A stretch of DNA of 64,000 bases, taken from Tricholomella constricta. Its lineage: Eukaryota > Basidiomycota > Agaricomycetes > Agaricales > Lyophyllaceae. The stretch is taken from contig JAACJP010000018.1 of the NCBI GenBank assembly GCA_013368375.1, positions 248,001-312,000 of the forward strand, given 5' to 3'. Both the position numbers and the translations under genes were made by a program. Every line of letters starts with the position of its first letter. The first letter of the stretch is position 1. The notes under the pieces are model-generated. The model was not told the DNA's origin and did no database searches. It was given only the letters and a program-made list of their open reading frames with translations. Below, piece after piece: positions 11,425 through 25,500 of the stretch.

Positions 11425-11663
11425 TACAGCCGTTTTCATAACGATAGACCCCTTCGAGTTTCGGTAGGATAGTTGTTTGGTTGATCGAAGTGCAATGCCG
11501 GCCTTGCCGGAAACGTAACCCTTGCTGAAATTTGACAGACAAGGAAAGCGGGAGGCGGGTTGTCGAGCACAAATTGATAGGATTCTTGTTTTGAAGCTAC
11601 AGATCAACCAAACAATTATCCTACCAAAAGTCGAAGGGGTCTATCGTTATGAAAACGGCTGTA
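11425..11663. mobile_element. MITE-like element with 60-bp inverted repeats and TA duplication
   Basis: The element runs 11427-11661 (235 bp). Its left arm 11424-11486 and right arm 11602-11664 are reverse complements at 60 of 63 positions. It begins CAGCCGTTTTCATAAC and ends GTTATGAAAACGGCTG, flanked on each side by TA. Starting with CAG next to a TA duplication is the Tc1/mariner pattern. The 115-bp centre has no coding potential. Confidence 0.75.
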
Positions 11664-12023
11664 AGAGGGAAACTTAAAGGCCGGGTTCGGCCGTTGCCGA
11701 GCCGCTCGCAGAATGCCGTTGTCAATGGGCTTGGGCGACCGACGTGTTCGAATTCTTGATTCTCCTCTAAATAACCATCATATGCAGAGACTCCCAGTAA
11801 CTTGATGTTGAGCATTCGTCTCAAGATTAATTGCACTCAATTTTCGTCGTAATTGCGCCGAGTTTGAACCCAACGTTCAATTCGATGCTGTCTACATGGT
11901 TGAAACAGATGACGTCGATTGAGTAGCACCAGTACGTCTGTGTCTAAGTTCAAGTATAAAACGAGCTAGTCATCACGCACCTCTCACCCCTCCATTTAGC
12001 TCTACGCGTTGCATTAAAGCCAA

Positions 12024-12624
12024 ATGACATTGAAAGGAGCCTGCCTTTGTGGCAAAACTACAATCACTGTCGACTCGGATTGTGAAGACCAGGTGCGCCA
12101 CTCATACGATCCAATGTCCTGCATCACGCCTAATCGTTCTGTGTGATAAACTCAGATTGTGTGTCATTGTCTGGGCTGCAAGAAATCCAGCGGCAGCGCC
12201 TTCAGTACCAATATCATTGCTTTGCAAAAGGATGTCACTATCGAAGGCCCAGTCAAGACATTTGAAATTAAGAGCCCCAGTGGTAATCTCGGTGCGTCCT
12301 ATTCTTTCTCGTCTTAGGCAATGGCTGCCTTTTCATCAACTCATAAAGATATCCTGCAGTGTCTCGCGTTTTTTGCGACAACTGTGGAAGTGCCATATCC
12401 CACACGTCCGCTGCATTTGGCGAATCACAGGCGGTTCAGACAGGAAATTTCGACGGCTTCGCTGATATTCCATTCAGCGCTGAACGTAAGTACTCGACGC
12501 GCTCATGTCTACCTGGTCTGGGAACTTTTTATACTCACCCATGGTTGCTGTAGTTTTCGTGAAGGACCGCTGGGCCGGGATCCCTCCCATTCCCGGTGCA
12601 TCGCAAGTTCAGACGATGCCCTAA
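12024..12624 (+). CDS. GFA / CENP-V-domain protein, copy 1
   Basis: Exons 12024-12092, 12156-12291, 12360-12485, 12554-12624; 133 aa. Zinc ligands fit the GFA (glutathione-dependent formaldehyde-activating-like) fold: C7-x-C9 in GACLCG, C26-x-C28-x2-C31 in VCHCLGCKKSSGSAFS, and C74-x2-C77 in FCDNCGS. The C-terminus is FVKDRWAGIPPIPG. Members are small Mss4-like zinc proteins, most without a proven substrate despite the family name. The exon lengths (69/136/126/71) are identical to those of the paralogue at 16259-16850, showing a gene duplication. It lies 759 bp upstream of the PLP enzyme gene, pointing toward it. Confidence 0.85.
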
Positions 12625-15521
<2,897 letters not shown>

Positions 15522-16258
15522 ACAACCGTGACAAAGCTCTGATAGAAATGTCGAACTTCTCTCTCACTTGCTTGTACCTTATCCAGCAAATCTGATGAAA
15601 TATCTCATTGTCGTGTGGGCATGGAGGTAGTTGACGAACATTCGATTGGCGAGGGTATCGCCGGCGATAATCAGTACTTGAGGTCATTAACCGACACGCG
15701 ATTTCACGATAAGATTGAATCAAATCGCCCGCCTCGTGTTCATCTTATCATGTTTCTATCCTCTTTGGCGCTGCCTCGTACAAGTCATCATCTTTCTCAA
15801 TGGGAGCTCACTTACCAATTTCTCGCACGAAAGGATCTAGGTGAGATTCTGCGTTCGTCCTGATCAGACGGGTGCAATTTAACAGAAGGACTCTTGGGAA
15901 AACTTGATTTAATGACGATGCCGGACGATGGATCATACCGCAGGTCGCGTCTGTAGGACTTTACATATCTGCGGGCTAGTGAGGGGAATGAGAACAAGAG
16001 AAAGGAGAACAAATGGGGAATTGGGTCCCGGTGGTGCTTCTCGGAAGTTTTGTCTTGAGGTATTCACACCCGCGAGTTCGAGGCAATGTATGAAGGTGTG
16101 CGAATGCCGACGTTAGTCTCTGCAGTGTCTCGATAAGCCCATGAAGGCGATACTCTGGTTACCAGATCGGCAACAATACAGAAAGGATTTCTGCTGAAAT
16201 ACACAATGTCACATAAATTTATTCTTAGTTACCTAAAAATACGACACTTCACATCCTC
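15522..16258. other. Intergenic; no supported gene
   Basis: This is the tail-to-tail space between the PLP enzyme gene and GFA copy 2. It contains only short overlapping frames. Confidence 0.4.
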
Positions 16259-16850
16259 TCAGGGCATAGCCTGGACTTGTGCCGCGCCCTCGACGGCAGA
16301 AATTCCGGTCCAGCGGTCTTTTACGAAGACTGCTCGAGCGTAAGCGGACTTTGAACCCTGATGTAGCAAATGAGGCGGGGACTCACGTTCGGTGCTCACA
16401 GGGATAGTGGCAAAGGCGCTGAAATTTCCAGTCTGGATGGCTTGAGCGTCGCCGAACGCGACCGACTTGTGAGAAATGGCGCTGCCACAGTTACTGCAAA
16501 AGATGCGGGACACTGGAGCAGGCGTTTCAATCAAGGCGTCAAACGGGGGAAGAAAGGTAGATAAGGAAGGAGACATACCAACGTTGCCACTGGCGGCCTT
16601 CATGTCGTAAACTTTGACGGGGCCAGAAATGGTCACGTCCTTCTGGGGTGCGAGGATGTTGGTGCTGAAGGCGCTGCCGCTGGTCTGCTTGCAGTCTACG
16701 CAGTGGCAGATGATCTAGATAACGATAAACAAGGAAATCATCAGATCGGACACAGGGGAAATGCGGAAGAATGCATCATACCTGGTCGTTGTGGTCAGAG
16801 TTGACGGTGACGGTGATTTGGCCACAGAGGCAGGATCCTTTCAATGTCAT
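16259..16850 (-). CDS. GFA / CENP-V-domain protein, copy 2
   Basis: Exons 16850-16782, 16714-16579, 16512-16387, 16329-16259 with introns of 67, 66 and 57 nt; 133 aa. Zinc motifs are SCLCGQ, ICHCVDCKQTSGSAFS and FCSNCGSAISHKS. The ending FVKDRWTGISAVEGAAQVQA is close to copy 1, and all four exon lengths are the same. It is convergent with the PLP gene. Intact, so both copies may be functional; substrate unknown. Confidence 0.85.
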
Positions 16851-17157
16851 GATGAACGATTTCGACGGTCAAGGCGAGGTAAGTAAGAAATGTAGGGGAG
16901 AGAGGATGCTGAGTTTGTACATAGGGTCAGGTTTTATCTTGTCCTGGCTAAAGGTCACGAAGCGGGTGAGTAATCCTTGATGTCATGGGATGAATCAACC
17001 AAGTAGCTGTCCCTCACCGACTCGACGATGGACGGTCGGCCTGGGAAGAAATCAGCGAATTAATATCATGTGTTCTTTTGGAGAGCCAGTGATGAAGCAG
17101 AGGAAAGTCAGGTGGTGATGTCCATATACGGACGTAATATTGCGACGACAAGCAAGT

Positions 17158-17192
17158 TGTCCTCCTCCTCCTCTCAGGGAGGAGGAGGAGGA
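17158..17192. repeat. Short GA/TC hairpin
   Basis: GTCCTCCTCCTCCTC is followed after CAG by GGAGGAGGAGGAGG, forming a perfect purine/pyrimidine hairpin or H-DNA-prone tract. Confidence 0.6.
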
Positions 17193-17371
17193 TCCTTCCG
17201 ATTGAACTGTGATGCGTCTCTGATGGGAGCAAGACCGACCCACCGATCTTCTATTCAAACTAGCAAGAACGAATGGATGTGAGTAGAGGGACTCATTTTA
17301 GTTCATACTTACTTTCAATGCCGAAAAGGATCTTTTTTCATTTGCGGCGTCACTGCGTGCCGCTGATTTTT

Positions 17372-17612
17372 CGCCAGATAAGGCGAATCTGCAAGAGATT
17401 GCGTTACCACAGTTGCTGCAGAACTAGCGTCTCACGATAAGACTTGCGAAGCGAGTCTCGGCCCATGGAGCTCTTATCAATGGCACCACTATCAGCCCTC
17501 GCGTTGTATATGTCTTTGTAGGGCTTGTTATAGGTGTTGTCCTTGTGAAGGGTAAGGAAATTGGTACTTGGGGCGCTTTTTAAATGGCAATCCAAAGAGT
17601 GGCACGTCACTT
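17372..17612 (-). pseudogene. Decayed third GFA-domain copy
   Basis: On the minus strand, CHSLDCHLKSAPSTNFL, then HKDNTYNKPYKDIYNARADS, aligns with exon 2 of the GFA genes (CHCVDCKQTSGSAFSTNIL). The zinc motif FCSNCGNAIS follows, but in another frame and with no clean intron. The N-terminal CLCG exon and the C-terminal FVKDRW exon were not found. One ligand of the CHC motif has become Ser. It lies just upstream of copy 2 in the same orientation, so this was a tandem pair. Confidence 0.65.
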
Positions 17613-17924
17613 ATGGGGTCGGATTAGGGAGATGTAAGAATATGCTCCCTCCTAGCGTTAGGATAAAAGACTTACCCGACCTTCAAAAATTCCGAACGAT
17701 TGTGGTTTAGCCACATACATAAGCACGTTGTATAACATAGTGAGTAAGCAGGGTCAGAACTTAGGGCAGTTTCGTCAATCCCAGAGCACGAGGCCTTTTA
17801 TGTGGGCTTTTCCAAGAAAGAGACGTGCTATCGCCTAATCTCCAAAGATGTGATTCGGTATTGACACTACCCGGAGTTTATCTGCAGTCATAGTTATCGG
17901 AAAGGGATCATCCTCGGAGGGCCT

Positions 17925-18230
17925 CGATGGTCAGATTAAAGCGTAGAAGAAAGTTCGACGTGGGGGAGAAGAGCTGAAGAGCTTGGAGGCAATCTAGTCC
18001 CAGCGGGATGGTGTTCGCAGCTGAGGGTGAGGTCGGCATTACAATGTTCTGCCTTAAACTGGGCGCAATTGCAACTTGAACTCGGGCGTTTACGCGTTAG
18101 AACCACCACGTGAGCCGGTTCAAGGCAGTTTCAAGGTTGTCAATAAAAAGCTCGCAAAATCGGTTCCATCCTCCATTCGAACAGTTTCCTTCGCTCCCAT
18201 CGATATCTGCCTGCCTCAAAGGATCTCTTC
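17925..18230 (+). repeat. Duplicated upstream block P (copy 2 version)
   Basis: The sequence from AAGCGTAGAAGAAAGTTCGA to the kinase-like start is shared with 30725-31090 and, for its first about 200 bp, with 32672-32905. It includes the landmark GAGCTGAAGAGCTTGGAGGC and the GTTGTCAATAAAAAGCTC stretch. It is probably the promoter of the kinase-like genes. Confidence 0.7.
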
Positions 18231-19335
18231 ATGACATCCACACTTCAAATCGAACTGTCTGAATCAGATGGTCTCAGTTCACAATTTGCCAATTATAACC
18301 ATATCATATGTGGACCAATTTCGATGCAGCGCGACGAGCAAACGGACGGAACAATAGGTGCCAAACAGATGAAAGCCAAGATTCTTGCACTTCTCGATGA
18401 AACCGATTATTCCGTCGTCTTCAAAGCGGAGCTCGACTCTGGTCTTGCCGTTGTTCTGAAATTCTCAGGGGACGGAAATTCTCCAACGGATCTCTGCGAG
18501 GAAGCAGCCGCATACACTGGCTGCTTGAAGACTTTACAAGGCTCGGTTGTTCCTAAATACTACGGAAAGTACAGCACACGGTGCCCGCATGGAAGATATT
18601 TGGTTTGCATCGTCCTTGAGGACTGTGGGGAAGAAATCGGACGTGATCTCGATGAATTAGAAAACAAAGAAAAGTAAAAGAATTTCTTCTAGGCTGCTTC
18701 TTCATCTGATCAATCACCCAATGTGGCCTTTTAGATATAAAATCCTCGAGAAACTCGGCGAATTCCACTTGGGATCGAACTACCACCCAGGCGACTTTGG
18801 TGACCACAATGTTTTGGTCCGAAACGAAGAATACCGTATCATTGGTTTCCACCGCGACAACATGTGGCACCACGAGTGCAAATTTGACGGGCGCTGGCGT
18901 TTCGGCGAAGACTTCAAGCCCGACATCAACAATTGCGGTCTACTTGGGAATGTGGGTTTGTCTTTCGATATCTGGAAGAGGGGTGAGTGTCTTTTCTCCA
19001 AATATCAGTCATTTTGGATTGACCCACATGCAGAAATACCGCTGCGCATTGATATCAACAGGAGGGATTATGCATGTACAGGGTACCCCTCCCAGAAGGT
19101 CATCGACACACTGCTCGAGGAAGATGGCCGCCTGACAGTTCTTCCTTTTACGCCTTGGTTTCTTCTTACATGGCTGCGGGACATTTGCAAGCATCAAGAT
19201 GAGGAGGAACTTGACTCGGACGATGAAGAAGACCTTCAGGCGATACTTCATTACTCCAGGGAGACAAAACCCACCCTCCCTGAATGGTTCTTAGACCTGG
19301 TTCAGTCGAATATTTCAGCCTCGACAGAGCATTAA
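18231..19335 (+). CDS. Kinase-fold-like protein, copy 2
   Basis: Exons 18231-18673 and 18735-19335 around a 61-nt intron (GTAAAA...TTTTAG); 347 aa. It is very close to copy 1. Visible motifs are VFKAELDSGLAVVLKFS (N-lobe with Lys), CEEAAAY, YLVCIVLEDCGEE, YHPGDFGDHNVLVRN (catalytic-loop-like) and YRIIGFHRDNMWHHECKF, where Gly stands in place of the metal-binding Asp of DFG. A Trp-rich tail follows (PFTPWFLLTWLRDI) with an acidic stretch EEELDSDDEEDL. Inside exon 2, 18985-19035 begins GTGAGT and ends GCAG, so it could be a 51-nt intron that keeps frame. Its upstream and downstream flanks are duplicated at copy 3. Function not known; likely a pseudokinase-like protein. Confidence 0.72.
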
Positions 19336-20014
19336 ACTCTATCGCTTGTGTCAACATAGACGTCTTATAAATGTTCCTGACAAAAGAGTGAAAATGAAAT
19401 GACTTTAACTTGACTGACTACGTCAAAAAACCGGTGAGCAGGTCACGGTGGAGTAGCGCGCTAGCGCCACTCCAAGCGCGCAAGAGCCACCACAAGCGCT
19501 GTTTGTACATGTTTGGCATAGGCTTCCGGACATTAGTCAGCTACAGTAGATAGACGCTCGAGGGGAGATCATCAGATCCCCAGAGCAAAGAACCATTCCA
19601 TTCTAAGTCAGAAGTCCGAGACAAGTACGACTACTCCAACGGTGCAACTTCACATTGATAATCAAAAACACCCACACACTTGAAAGAATCAATTATGCTA
19701 GGTGAATGACTGAGGTGAAAGCTTCAAAGGGATGTTCGATATGATTTGTAAGAAGGCACTTGCTAGCAAACTATTCCTTGTTGACACTTTGTGAATCTTG
19801 ATTTCTTCAGCCTTACACATCACACCACACACCGTGACAGATCATTCGAGCCCGACCTCGACAGCTGTGAGAGTGTTTGAGTTCTTGATGGACTACAAGT
19901 CCGCGGTCTTTTAGGGCCCTCCGTGCGCGCTCGCTCCATTATTCATGATTTCAAGGAGTATCCTTTATCATCCTACAACATGGTGACACCCGTTCAGGTC
20001 CGAGTTATCCATAG
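19336..20014 (+). repeat. Duplicated 3' flank of kinase-like gene
   Basis: Up to about 19935 this aligns with 32202-32625, the flank of copy 3. Landmarks are ACATAGACGTCTT, GGTGAGCAGGTCACGGT, GATCATTCGAGC and GACTACAAGTCCGCGGTCTT. A part also matches the minus-strand flank of copy 1 at 4240-4412. No coding frame is supported. Confidence 0.7.
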
Positions 20015-20782
20015 TACAGAATTTTCGGAAATTCTTGGCCCACATGTTTTCATGCGTCCAGAAAATCAGAGAAATTGGAAAATTAGAATAAAAAGAATAA
20101 ATTCCAGGCATCTGCGACGGCGCTCTTCGCGCCTTGTGTACTCTCCTTCGCTTTTCTAAATCACTCTTACGATGGTCTATCGGACTATCAGCGCGGATAT
20201 GAAGCGGCGTGCTCTGCAACTTCTTGATCTCGGGTGGGAAATGCACGACATCGCTGATACTCCCGGGCTGTCGAAGAAAAGCACCGACCGCTGGGTTGAC
20301 AACTATGAGACCCACGGACGTGTGGATCCGCCATCTGTTCTTCGAGGCCGGCCTCGTATCCTCACCCAGGACGCCCTCAACGATCTTCAAGAACTGATTC
20401 AAGAATCACCCTCCCTCTTCCTTGATGAAATTGGAGAGTGGCTCGCCCTCTATCACAACCAACCTATCTCAACAACAGCCCTCCATGATAATCTGCGTGA
20501 CATCGGCCTCACTTATAAGCTTGTGTGCAAGGCGGCTCTGAGCGTGACGAGGCTCTCCGGTCTATTTGGATGTATCACGTCATTGCTAACTTCACCGCGG
20601 AGCAAATTGTTGTCCTCGACGAATCCAGCAAGGATGGTCGAACTCTCATACGGCAATATGGCCGCGCAACGAGTGAAAGTGATCCTGTGATGCAGACATC
20701 ACTTGATTGCGGCATCCGCTATAGTATCCTCCCGGCTCTCGCAGTCGACGGCTACATTGCTGTACGTGTCGTTGAAGGTTCA

Positions 20783-21251
20783 TGTTAGGGGAACCCCCTT
20801 TCGCGCCCTCCGACGCTCACCGACCGTCCCCCCGCTCATGCGATCGCTCCCCCGACCGTTCGCGATCCCGACCCCCGACGCTCCGACCCAAGCGTCAGTG
20901 TATATACTTACACACTTCCTGTCGTTCCCATCTCTCCCTGCGCGCGCCCGACGCCGATCCCGACCACCCGACATCCCGACGTCGGCTGTCCCAACTCGTG
21001 CCCGTACCCTGAGCCACGAGGATCGGACAGCGTCGGGAACGTGTCCATACACGCGCCGCAGACCATTCCTTGATTATTATGTACAGTACTCGTATATAGT
21101 CGGCCCACTGGCATTGGGGATCCTTAGTCTATTCTCTTCGGATTCCCCTCTGCCAGGTAAGCCCCTCTTTACATTCCTCACTGTACTTAATATAACTTCG
21201 GATTCCCCTCTGCCAGTACGACTCAGCTCTGCTCGTGAGGTCGCCCTAACA
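20783..21251 (+). repeat. Element A 5' LTR
   Basis: 469 bp, TGTTAGG...CCTAACA. It contains a TATA box (TATATAG, 21093-21099), the predicted transcript start TTAGTCTATTCT at 21124, and a 21-bp direct repeat at 21136-21156 and 21196-21216. The first copy is followed by GTAAG. Confidence 0.92.
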
Positions 21252-21253
21252 GC

Positions 21254-21265
21254 AGAATAGACTAA
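21254..21265 (+). other. Element A primer-binding site (self-priming type)
   Basis: AGAATAGACTAA, starting two bases after the LTR, is the exact reverse complement of TTAGTCTATTCT at 21124-21135, about 30 bp downstream of the LTR TATA box. Tf1/sushi-type elements prime from the 5' end of their own RNA in this way. Confidence 0.75.
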
Positions 21266-21379
21266 ACCTAAGACCCGGCGAGGCCGACCGATCAAGCTTC
21301 CGCGTCGAAACACGTGTCTGCTACACGCAACCCGTCCAACACGCGCCTGCTCCGATCATCGCCCCAGCCCCGTCTTGAG

Positions 21380-22597
21380 ATGTCCGAATTCGGTGATTTT
21401 GACACGCCATCGTCTCCCCCTGCGCTTACGCCAGAAGAGCGACTGGCGAGCCTCGAAACCACGATGTCGGCTCTCTCCCACACCCAAACCTCCAACTCGG
21501 CCACCCTGGACCGCATCTCCTCTCTTTTAGATACCCTCATTTTGGGGAACCCCTCCGCTGCCTCCCCAGCAGCATCTACGACCCCCGCGACGCCGGCGCA
21601 ACCCTCGCCGACGTCTCCCCCTCCGCGATCAGGATCGCACATTCGGCCGTCGCCTCCTCCCACCTACGATGGCGCACGATCGGGCGGACGTGCCTTCTGG
21701 AATGCGTGTCAGCTCTACTTCTCGCTGACCACCGGGCAGTTCACTGACGACCACGCCCGAATTAGCTGGGTGTTGTCGTTCATGCAACACGGTCGCGCTG
21801 CTGACTTCGTCGGTCGCGTCTTTCAGTGCGGGTCGGTGAAGCGCGCGTTCCCGACCTGGGACGACTTCGTATCGAACTTCGAGAAGGAGTTCTTCCTGTT
21901 TGACGAGGTCGCCGACGCCGCGCTCATCCTCGAGTCGACGGCGTATTTCCAGAACGGGCGCACCATCGACGAGTACATAGACTCGTTCAAGGCCCTGTGG
22001 GTCAAGGCCGACTACCCAGATGGTCGCCACCTGGTCCTCAAGTTCCGTCGGGGCATGGACCCGAAGCTTTCGAAGCGACTCGGAAGCATCACCACGGGTC
22101 GGCCCAACGACTCCAAGATCGAGGACTGGCTAGCGATCGCCCGCTCCCAGGACTTCATCATGAGGACTGAGGAGGACTTCCACCGTCGGACACCTCCGAC
22201 CATCCCGTCGGCTAGCCGCCCGACCGCCCTCGTCCCCGTGCACCCAGTCGCGCCCGCTCTCCACTGGCGACCTTCTGCGCAACCAGTTGCTCCTGTTCGT
22301 GTGTCGGCTCCGACGCATGTCGCGCATGCCCCCCGAGCGCCAGCTCTTTCTCCCGGTGTCCCTATGGACATTGATCGATTCACCGGTCGCCCTGTTCGCG
22401 ACGACAAGTGCCGTCGGTGCAAACAACCGGGGCACTTCTGGCGTGACTGTCCATTGCGCTTCGACGTGCGCCACATCATGCCGGAGGAACTGGATGAGCT
22501 GATCATGCAGCTACTGGCACGCAAGGATGCGATCCCGGCTGACCCGACTCCCGAGTCGGCCGACCTGACCGCCTTGGCCACGGAAGAGGATTTTTAG
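21380..22597 (+). CDS. Element A Gag
   Basis: 405 aa from MSEFGDFDTP. An alpha-helical N-terminal segment and a Pro/Ser/Thr linker precede the retrotransposon Gag core. Core landmarks are FWNACQLYFSLTTGQF, QHGRAADFVGRVFQ, FEKEFFLFDEVADAALILES and LKFRRGMDPKLSKRLGSI. Near the C-terminus is one CCHC zinc knuckle, CRRCKQPGHFWRDC, for RNA binding. Gag forms the cytoplasmic particle that packages element RNA. The ATG at 21380 was chosen because the same MS-FG start occurs in elements B and C; upstream in-frame sequence lacks an ATG. The frame ends at a TAG within a T run where pol continues in the -1 frame. Confidence 0.9.
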   Translation: MSEFGDFDTPSSPPALTPEERLASLETTMSALSHTQTSNSATLDRISSLLDTLILGNPSAASPAASTTPATPAQPSPTSPPPRSGSHIRPSPPPTYDGARSGGRAFWNACQLYFSLTTGQFTDDHARISWVLSFMQHGRAADFVGRVFQCGSVKRAFPTWDDFVSNFEKEFFLFDEVADAALILESTAYFQNGRTIDEYIDSFKALWVKADYPDGRHLVLKFRRGMDPKLSKRLGSITTGRPNDSKIEDWLAIARSQDFIMRTEEDFHRRTPPTIPSASRPTALVPVHPVAPALHWRPSAQPVAPVRVSAPTHVAHAPRAPALSPGVPMDIDRFTGRPVRDDKCRRCKQPGHFWRDCPLRFDVRHIMPEELDELIMQLLARKDAIPADPTPESADLTALATEEDF

Positions 22598-25500
22598 TCG
22601 CACAACGGGTGAAAAGTACGCCCCCGTTGTCTAGTCATAATCGGTTCGCCCCCCTATCTGTAGAGTACCCCAATATACTTAATATTGCTGCTACTTCTAC
22701 GGGTGAACCAATCGACGAAGACGTACAATCCTTCCCTGACCAATCGCCATCTCCGTCGGTCGCTCCGACCAAGCCGACCGCACCGTCGCGTCGCGGACTA
22801 CCACGCTGGGAAAAACGACTACCCCGTCGCTTCGTGATCGCCGCTTCCCCCGACTCCTTATCCCTGTCGCTCAAGGTCGAGCTTGAGACCACCGACACCC
22901 AGGAGACGCACTCGCTCTCTGCCCTCGTTGACAGCGGAGCCACTGGATGCTTCATTAACACCGCCTTTGTTGAGAAGCACAAACTGAAGACCCGACCGTT
23001 AAACCGCCCTACACTAGCCTATAACGTCGATGGAACCCCTAACCAAGCGGGCGCCATCGGATATGTTGTAGACGCGGTTCTACGCTATGACGGTCACTCC
23101 GAACGGGTGCTGTTCGCAGTCACAGGCATCGGGAAGCAGGATCTCATCCTCGGATTCACCTGGCTTCGAGACCACAACCCCGACATTGATTGGGCAACGA
23201 AGAGGGTGAAAATGAGTCGGGCGCCGTCGCGTTGCGACACCTGCAAGGTTGAGGCCAAGGAAGAGCGGCGCTCGCGCACCAAACTGCGAGCTGCCATTCG
23301 GGCCTGTCGGGCGGAAGGAATTCTGACCACAGAGCCGGATCTGCGTGCCCCGACCAGCCCCTACGTCGAGGACGACTCTGACACGGATGAATTCCTCCCC
23401 TACACCCCAGTCATGGAGGAACCCGATCCAGAGTCGGACGACTTCCTCGCGGAGACCTTCCTGAACGGCGACCGCATCTTTGCGACTGCGATCCACCCTC
23501 CTCCGACTGTGGCGCACATCCGTGCCAGTCAAACGACATCGCAGCGACTCGCAGAAGCGCATGCCGCGAACTCTGTGCCCAAGTCGTTCCGCGACGCCGT
23601 TCCGACCCACCTCCACGACTTTGAGGACGTTTTCTCCAAGGTCGCGTTTGACGAACTCCCCGATCGCAAACAGTGGGATCACGCGATTGAGTTGGAGCCG
23701 GGCGCTTCGCCGTCCGGCACCAAAGTCTACCCACTGTCGCCGGCGGAGCAAGTCGAGCTCGATGCGTTCCTCAAGGAGAACCTCGAGTCGGGTCATGAGA
23801 ATGACATCTTCCGCGATCTGATCGCCGAGGGTGTTGTTTGCGTGTACCTCGACGATATCTTGATTTACACCAAGACTCTCGAGGAACACCGTCGGGTCGC
23901 GCGACTCGTACTGGACCGACTCCGCGAACATAAGTTGTTCTTAAAACCCGAGAAATGCGAGTTCGAACAGACCAAGATCGAGTATCTTGGGCTGATCATC
24001 TCGCACGGGCAAGCGGAAATGGATCCGGTCAAGGTCGCTGGAGTGTCGGAGTGGCCGGCGCCGAGGAACAAGAAGGAGGTGCAAGCGTTCTTGGGCTTCA
24101 CCAATTTCTACCGACGGTTCATCCAGGACTTCTCGCACCACGCCCGACCCCTGTTCGATCTGACGGGCAAGGACGTTGCCTGGCGCTGGGAAGCGTCGGA
24201 ACAGTCGGCCTTTGACCTCCTGAAGTCTGCGATCACGTCGCGACCAGTGCTTGCATTCCCCGACGACGACCGACCGTACCGCATCGAAGCTAATTCGTCC
24301 GACTTCGCGACGGGCGCGGTCCTGTCACAAGAGTCGCCATCTGATGGCAAGTGGCACCCGGTCGCGTTCTACTCGAAGAGCTTGAACACAGTCGAGCGGA
24401 ATTACGAGATCCACGACAAGGAGATGCTGGCGATCATCCGGTCTCTGGAGGAGTGGCGACATTTTGTGGAAGGCGCAAAACACAAGGTAGAGATCTTGAC
24501 CGACCACAAAAACCTGGAGTACTTCCTCACCGTGAAGAAACTCAATCGGCGGCAAGCCCGCTGGTCGCTCTACCTCGCCAACTTCGACTTCACCCTCCAC
24601 CACCGTCCGGGACGCAGCATGGGCAAACCCGACGCCCTGTCGCGTCGCGCTGATCACGGCGACGGAAGTGGCGACAATGCCGACATCGTGCTCCTCAAAC
24701 CCGAGTTCTTCGCGATCCGTGCGACCGAGGGTCTGGTACTGGTCGGAGAAGAAGACGATGTGCTGAAGGCGATTCGCAAGGGCAATCGCGACGGCGCACA
24801 GGAGGACGCGGTCGCGAAAGCAGCGCAACTGGTCAAGGCATCCAAGATTGCCGGTCGCTCCCTACGCTTCGGCGAGTGGGGGGAGGAAGGCGGTCTGCTC
24901 ACGTTCCGTGGACGGATCTATGTCCCGAACGTTCCTGACCTTCGCCGACGCATTGTGGAACAACACCACGACTCCAAGATCGCCGGTCACCCGGGTCGCT
25001 GGAAGACGTTAGAGCTGGTGTCGCGCAACTACTGGTGGCCTCAGATGTCGCGCTTTGTCGGTTCCTACACCAGCACCTGCGACATGTGCTTGCGCACGAA
25101 ACCCCGCCGCCAACTCCCCGTCGGACAGCTGCAGCCGCTCCCAATCCCCGAAGGTCGCTGGAACGTCGTATCGGTGGACTTCATCACTGAGCTCCCTGAG
25201 TCCAACGGCCACGACGCGATCATGAACGTCGTGGATTCGGTCGGAAAGCGAGCGCACTTCATCGCATCGCACACGACCTGTTCGGCCTTGGGAGCTGCCA
25301 ACCTCTACCGTCGTCACGTCTGGAAGCTGCACGGTCTCCCCGACGCATTCGTCTCCGATCGAGGTCCACAGTTCGTAGCCGAGTTCACGCGCGAGCTGTA
25401 CCGACTCCTGCGTATCAAGCTGTCAGCTTCGACGGCGTACCACCCGCAGACCGACGGGCAGACTGAGCGCGTCAACCAGGAGCTGGAACAATTTCTGCGG

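Noticed and set aside
20539..20560. Reading the mariner frameshift as an intron
   Set aside because: No GT...AG pair of sensible length restores the frame; a 2-nt indel explains it directly.
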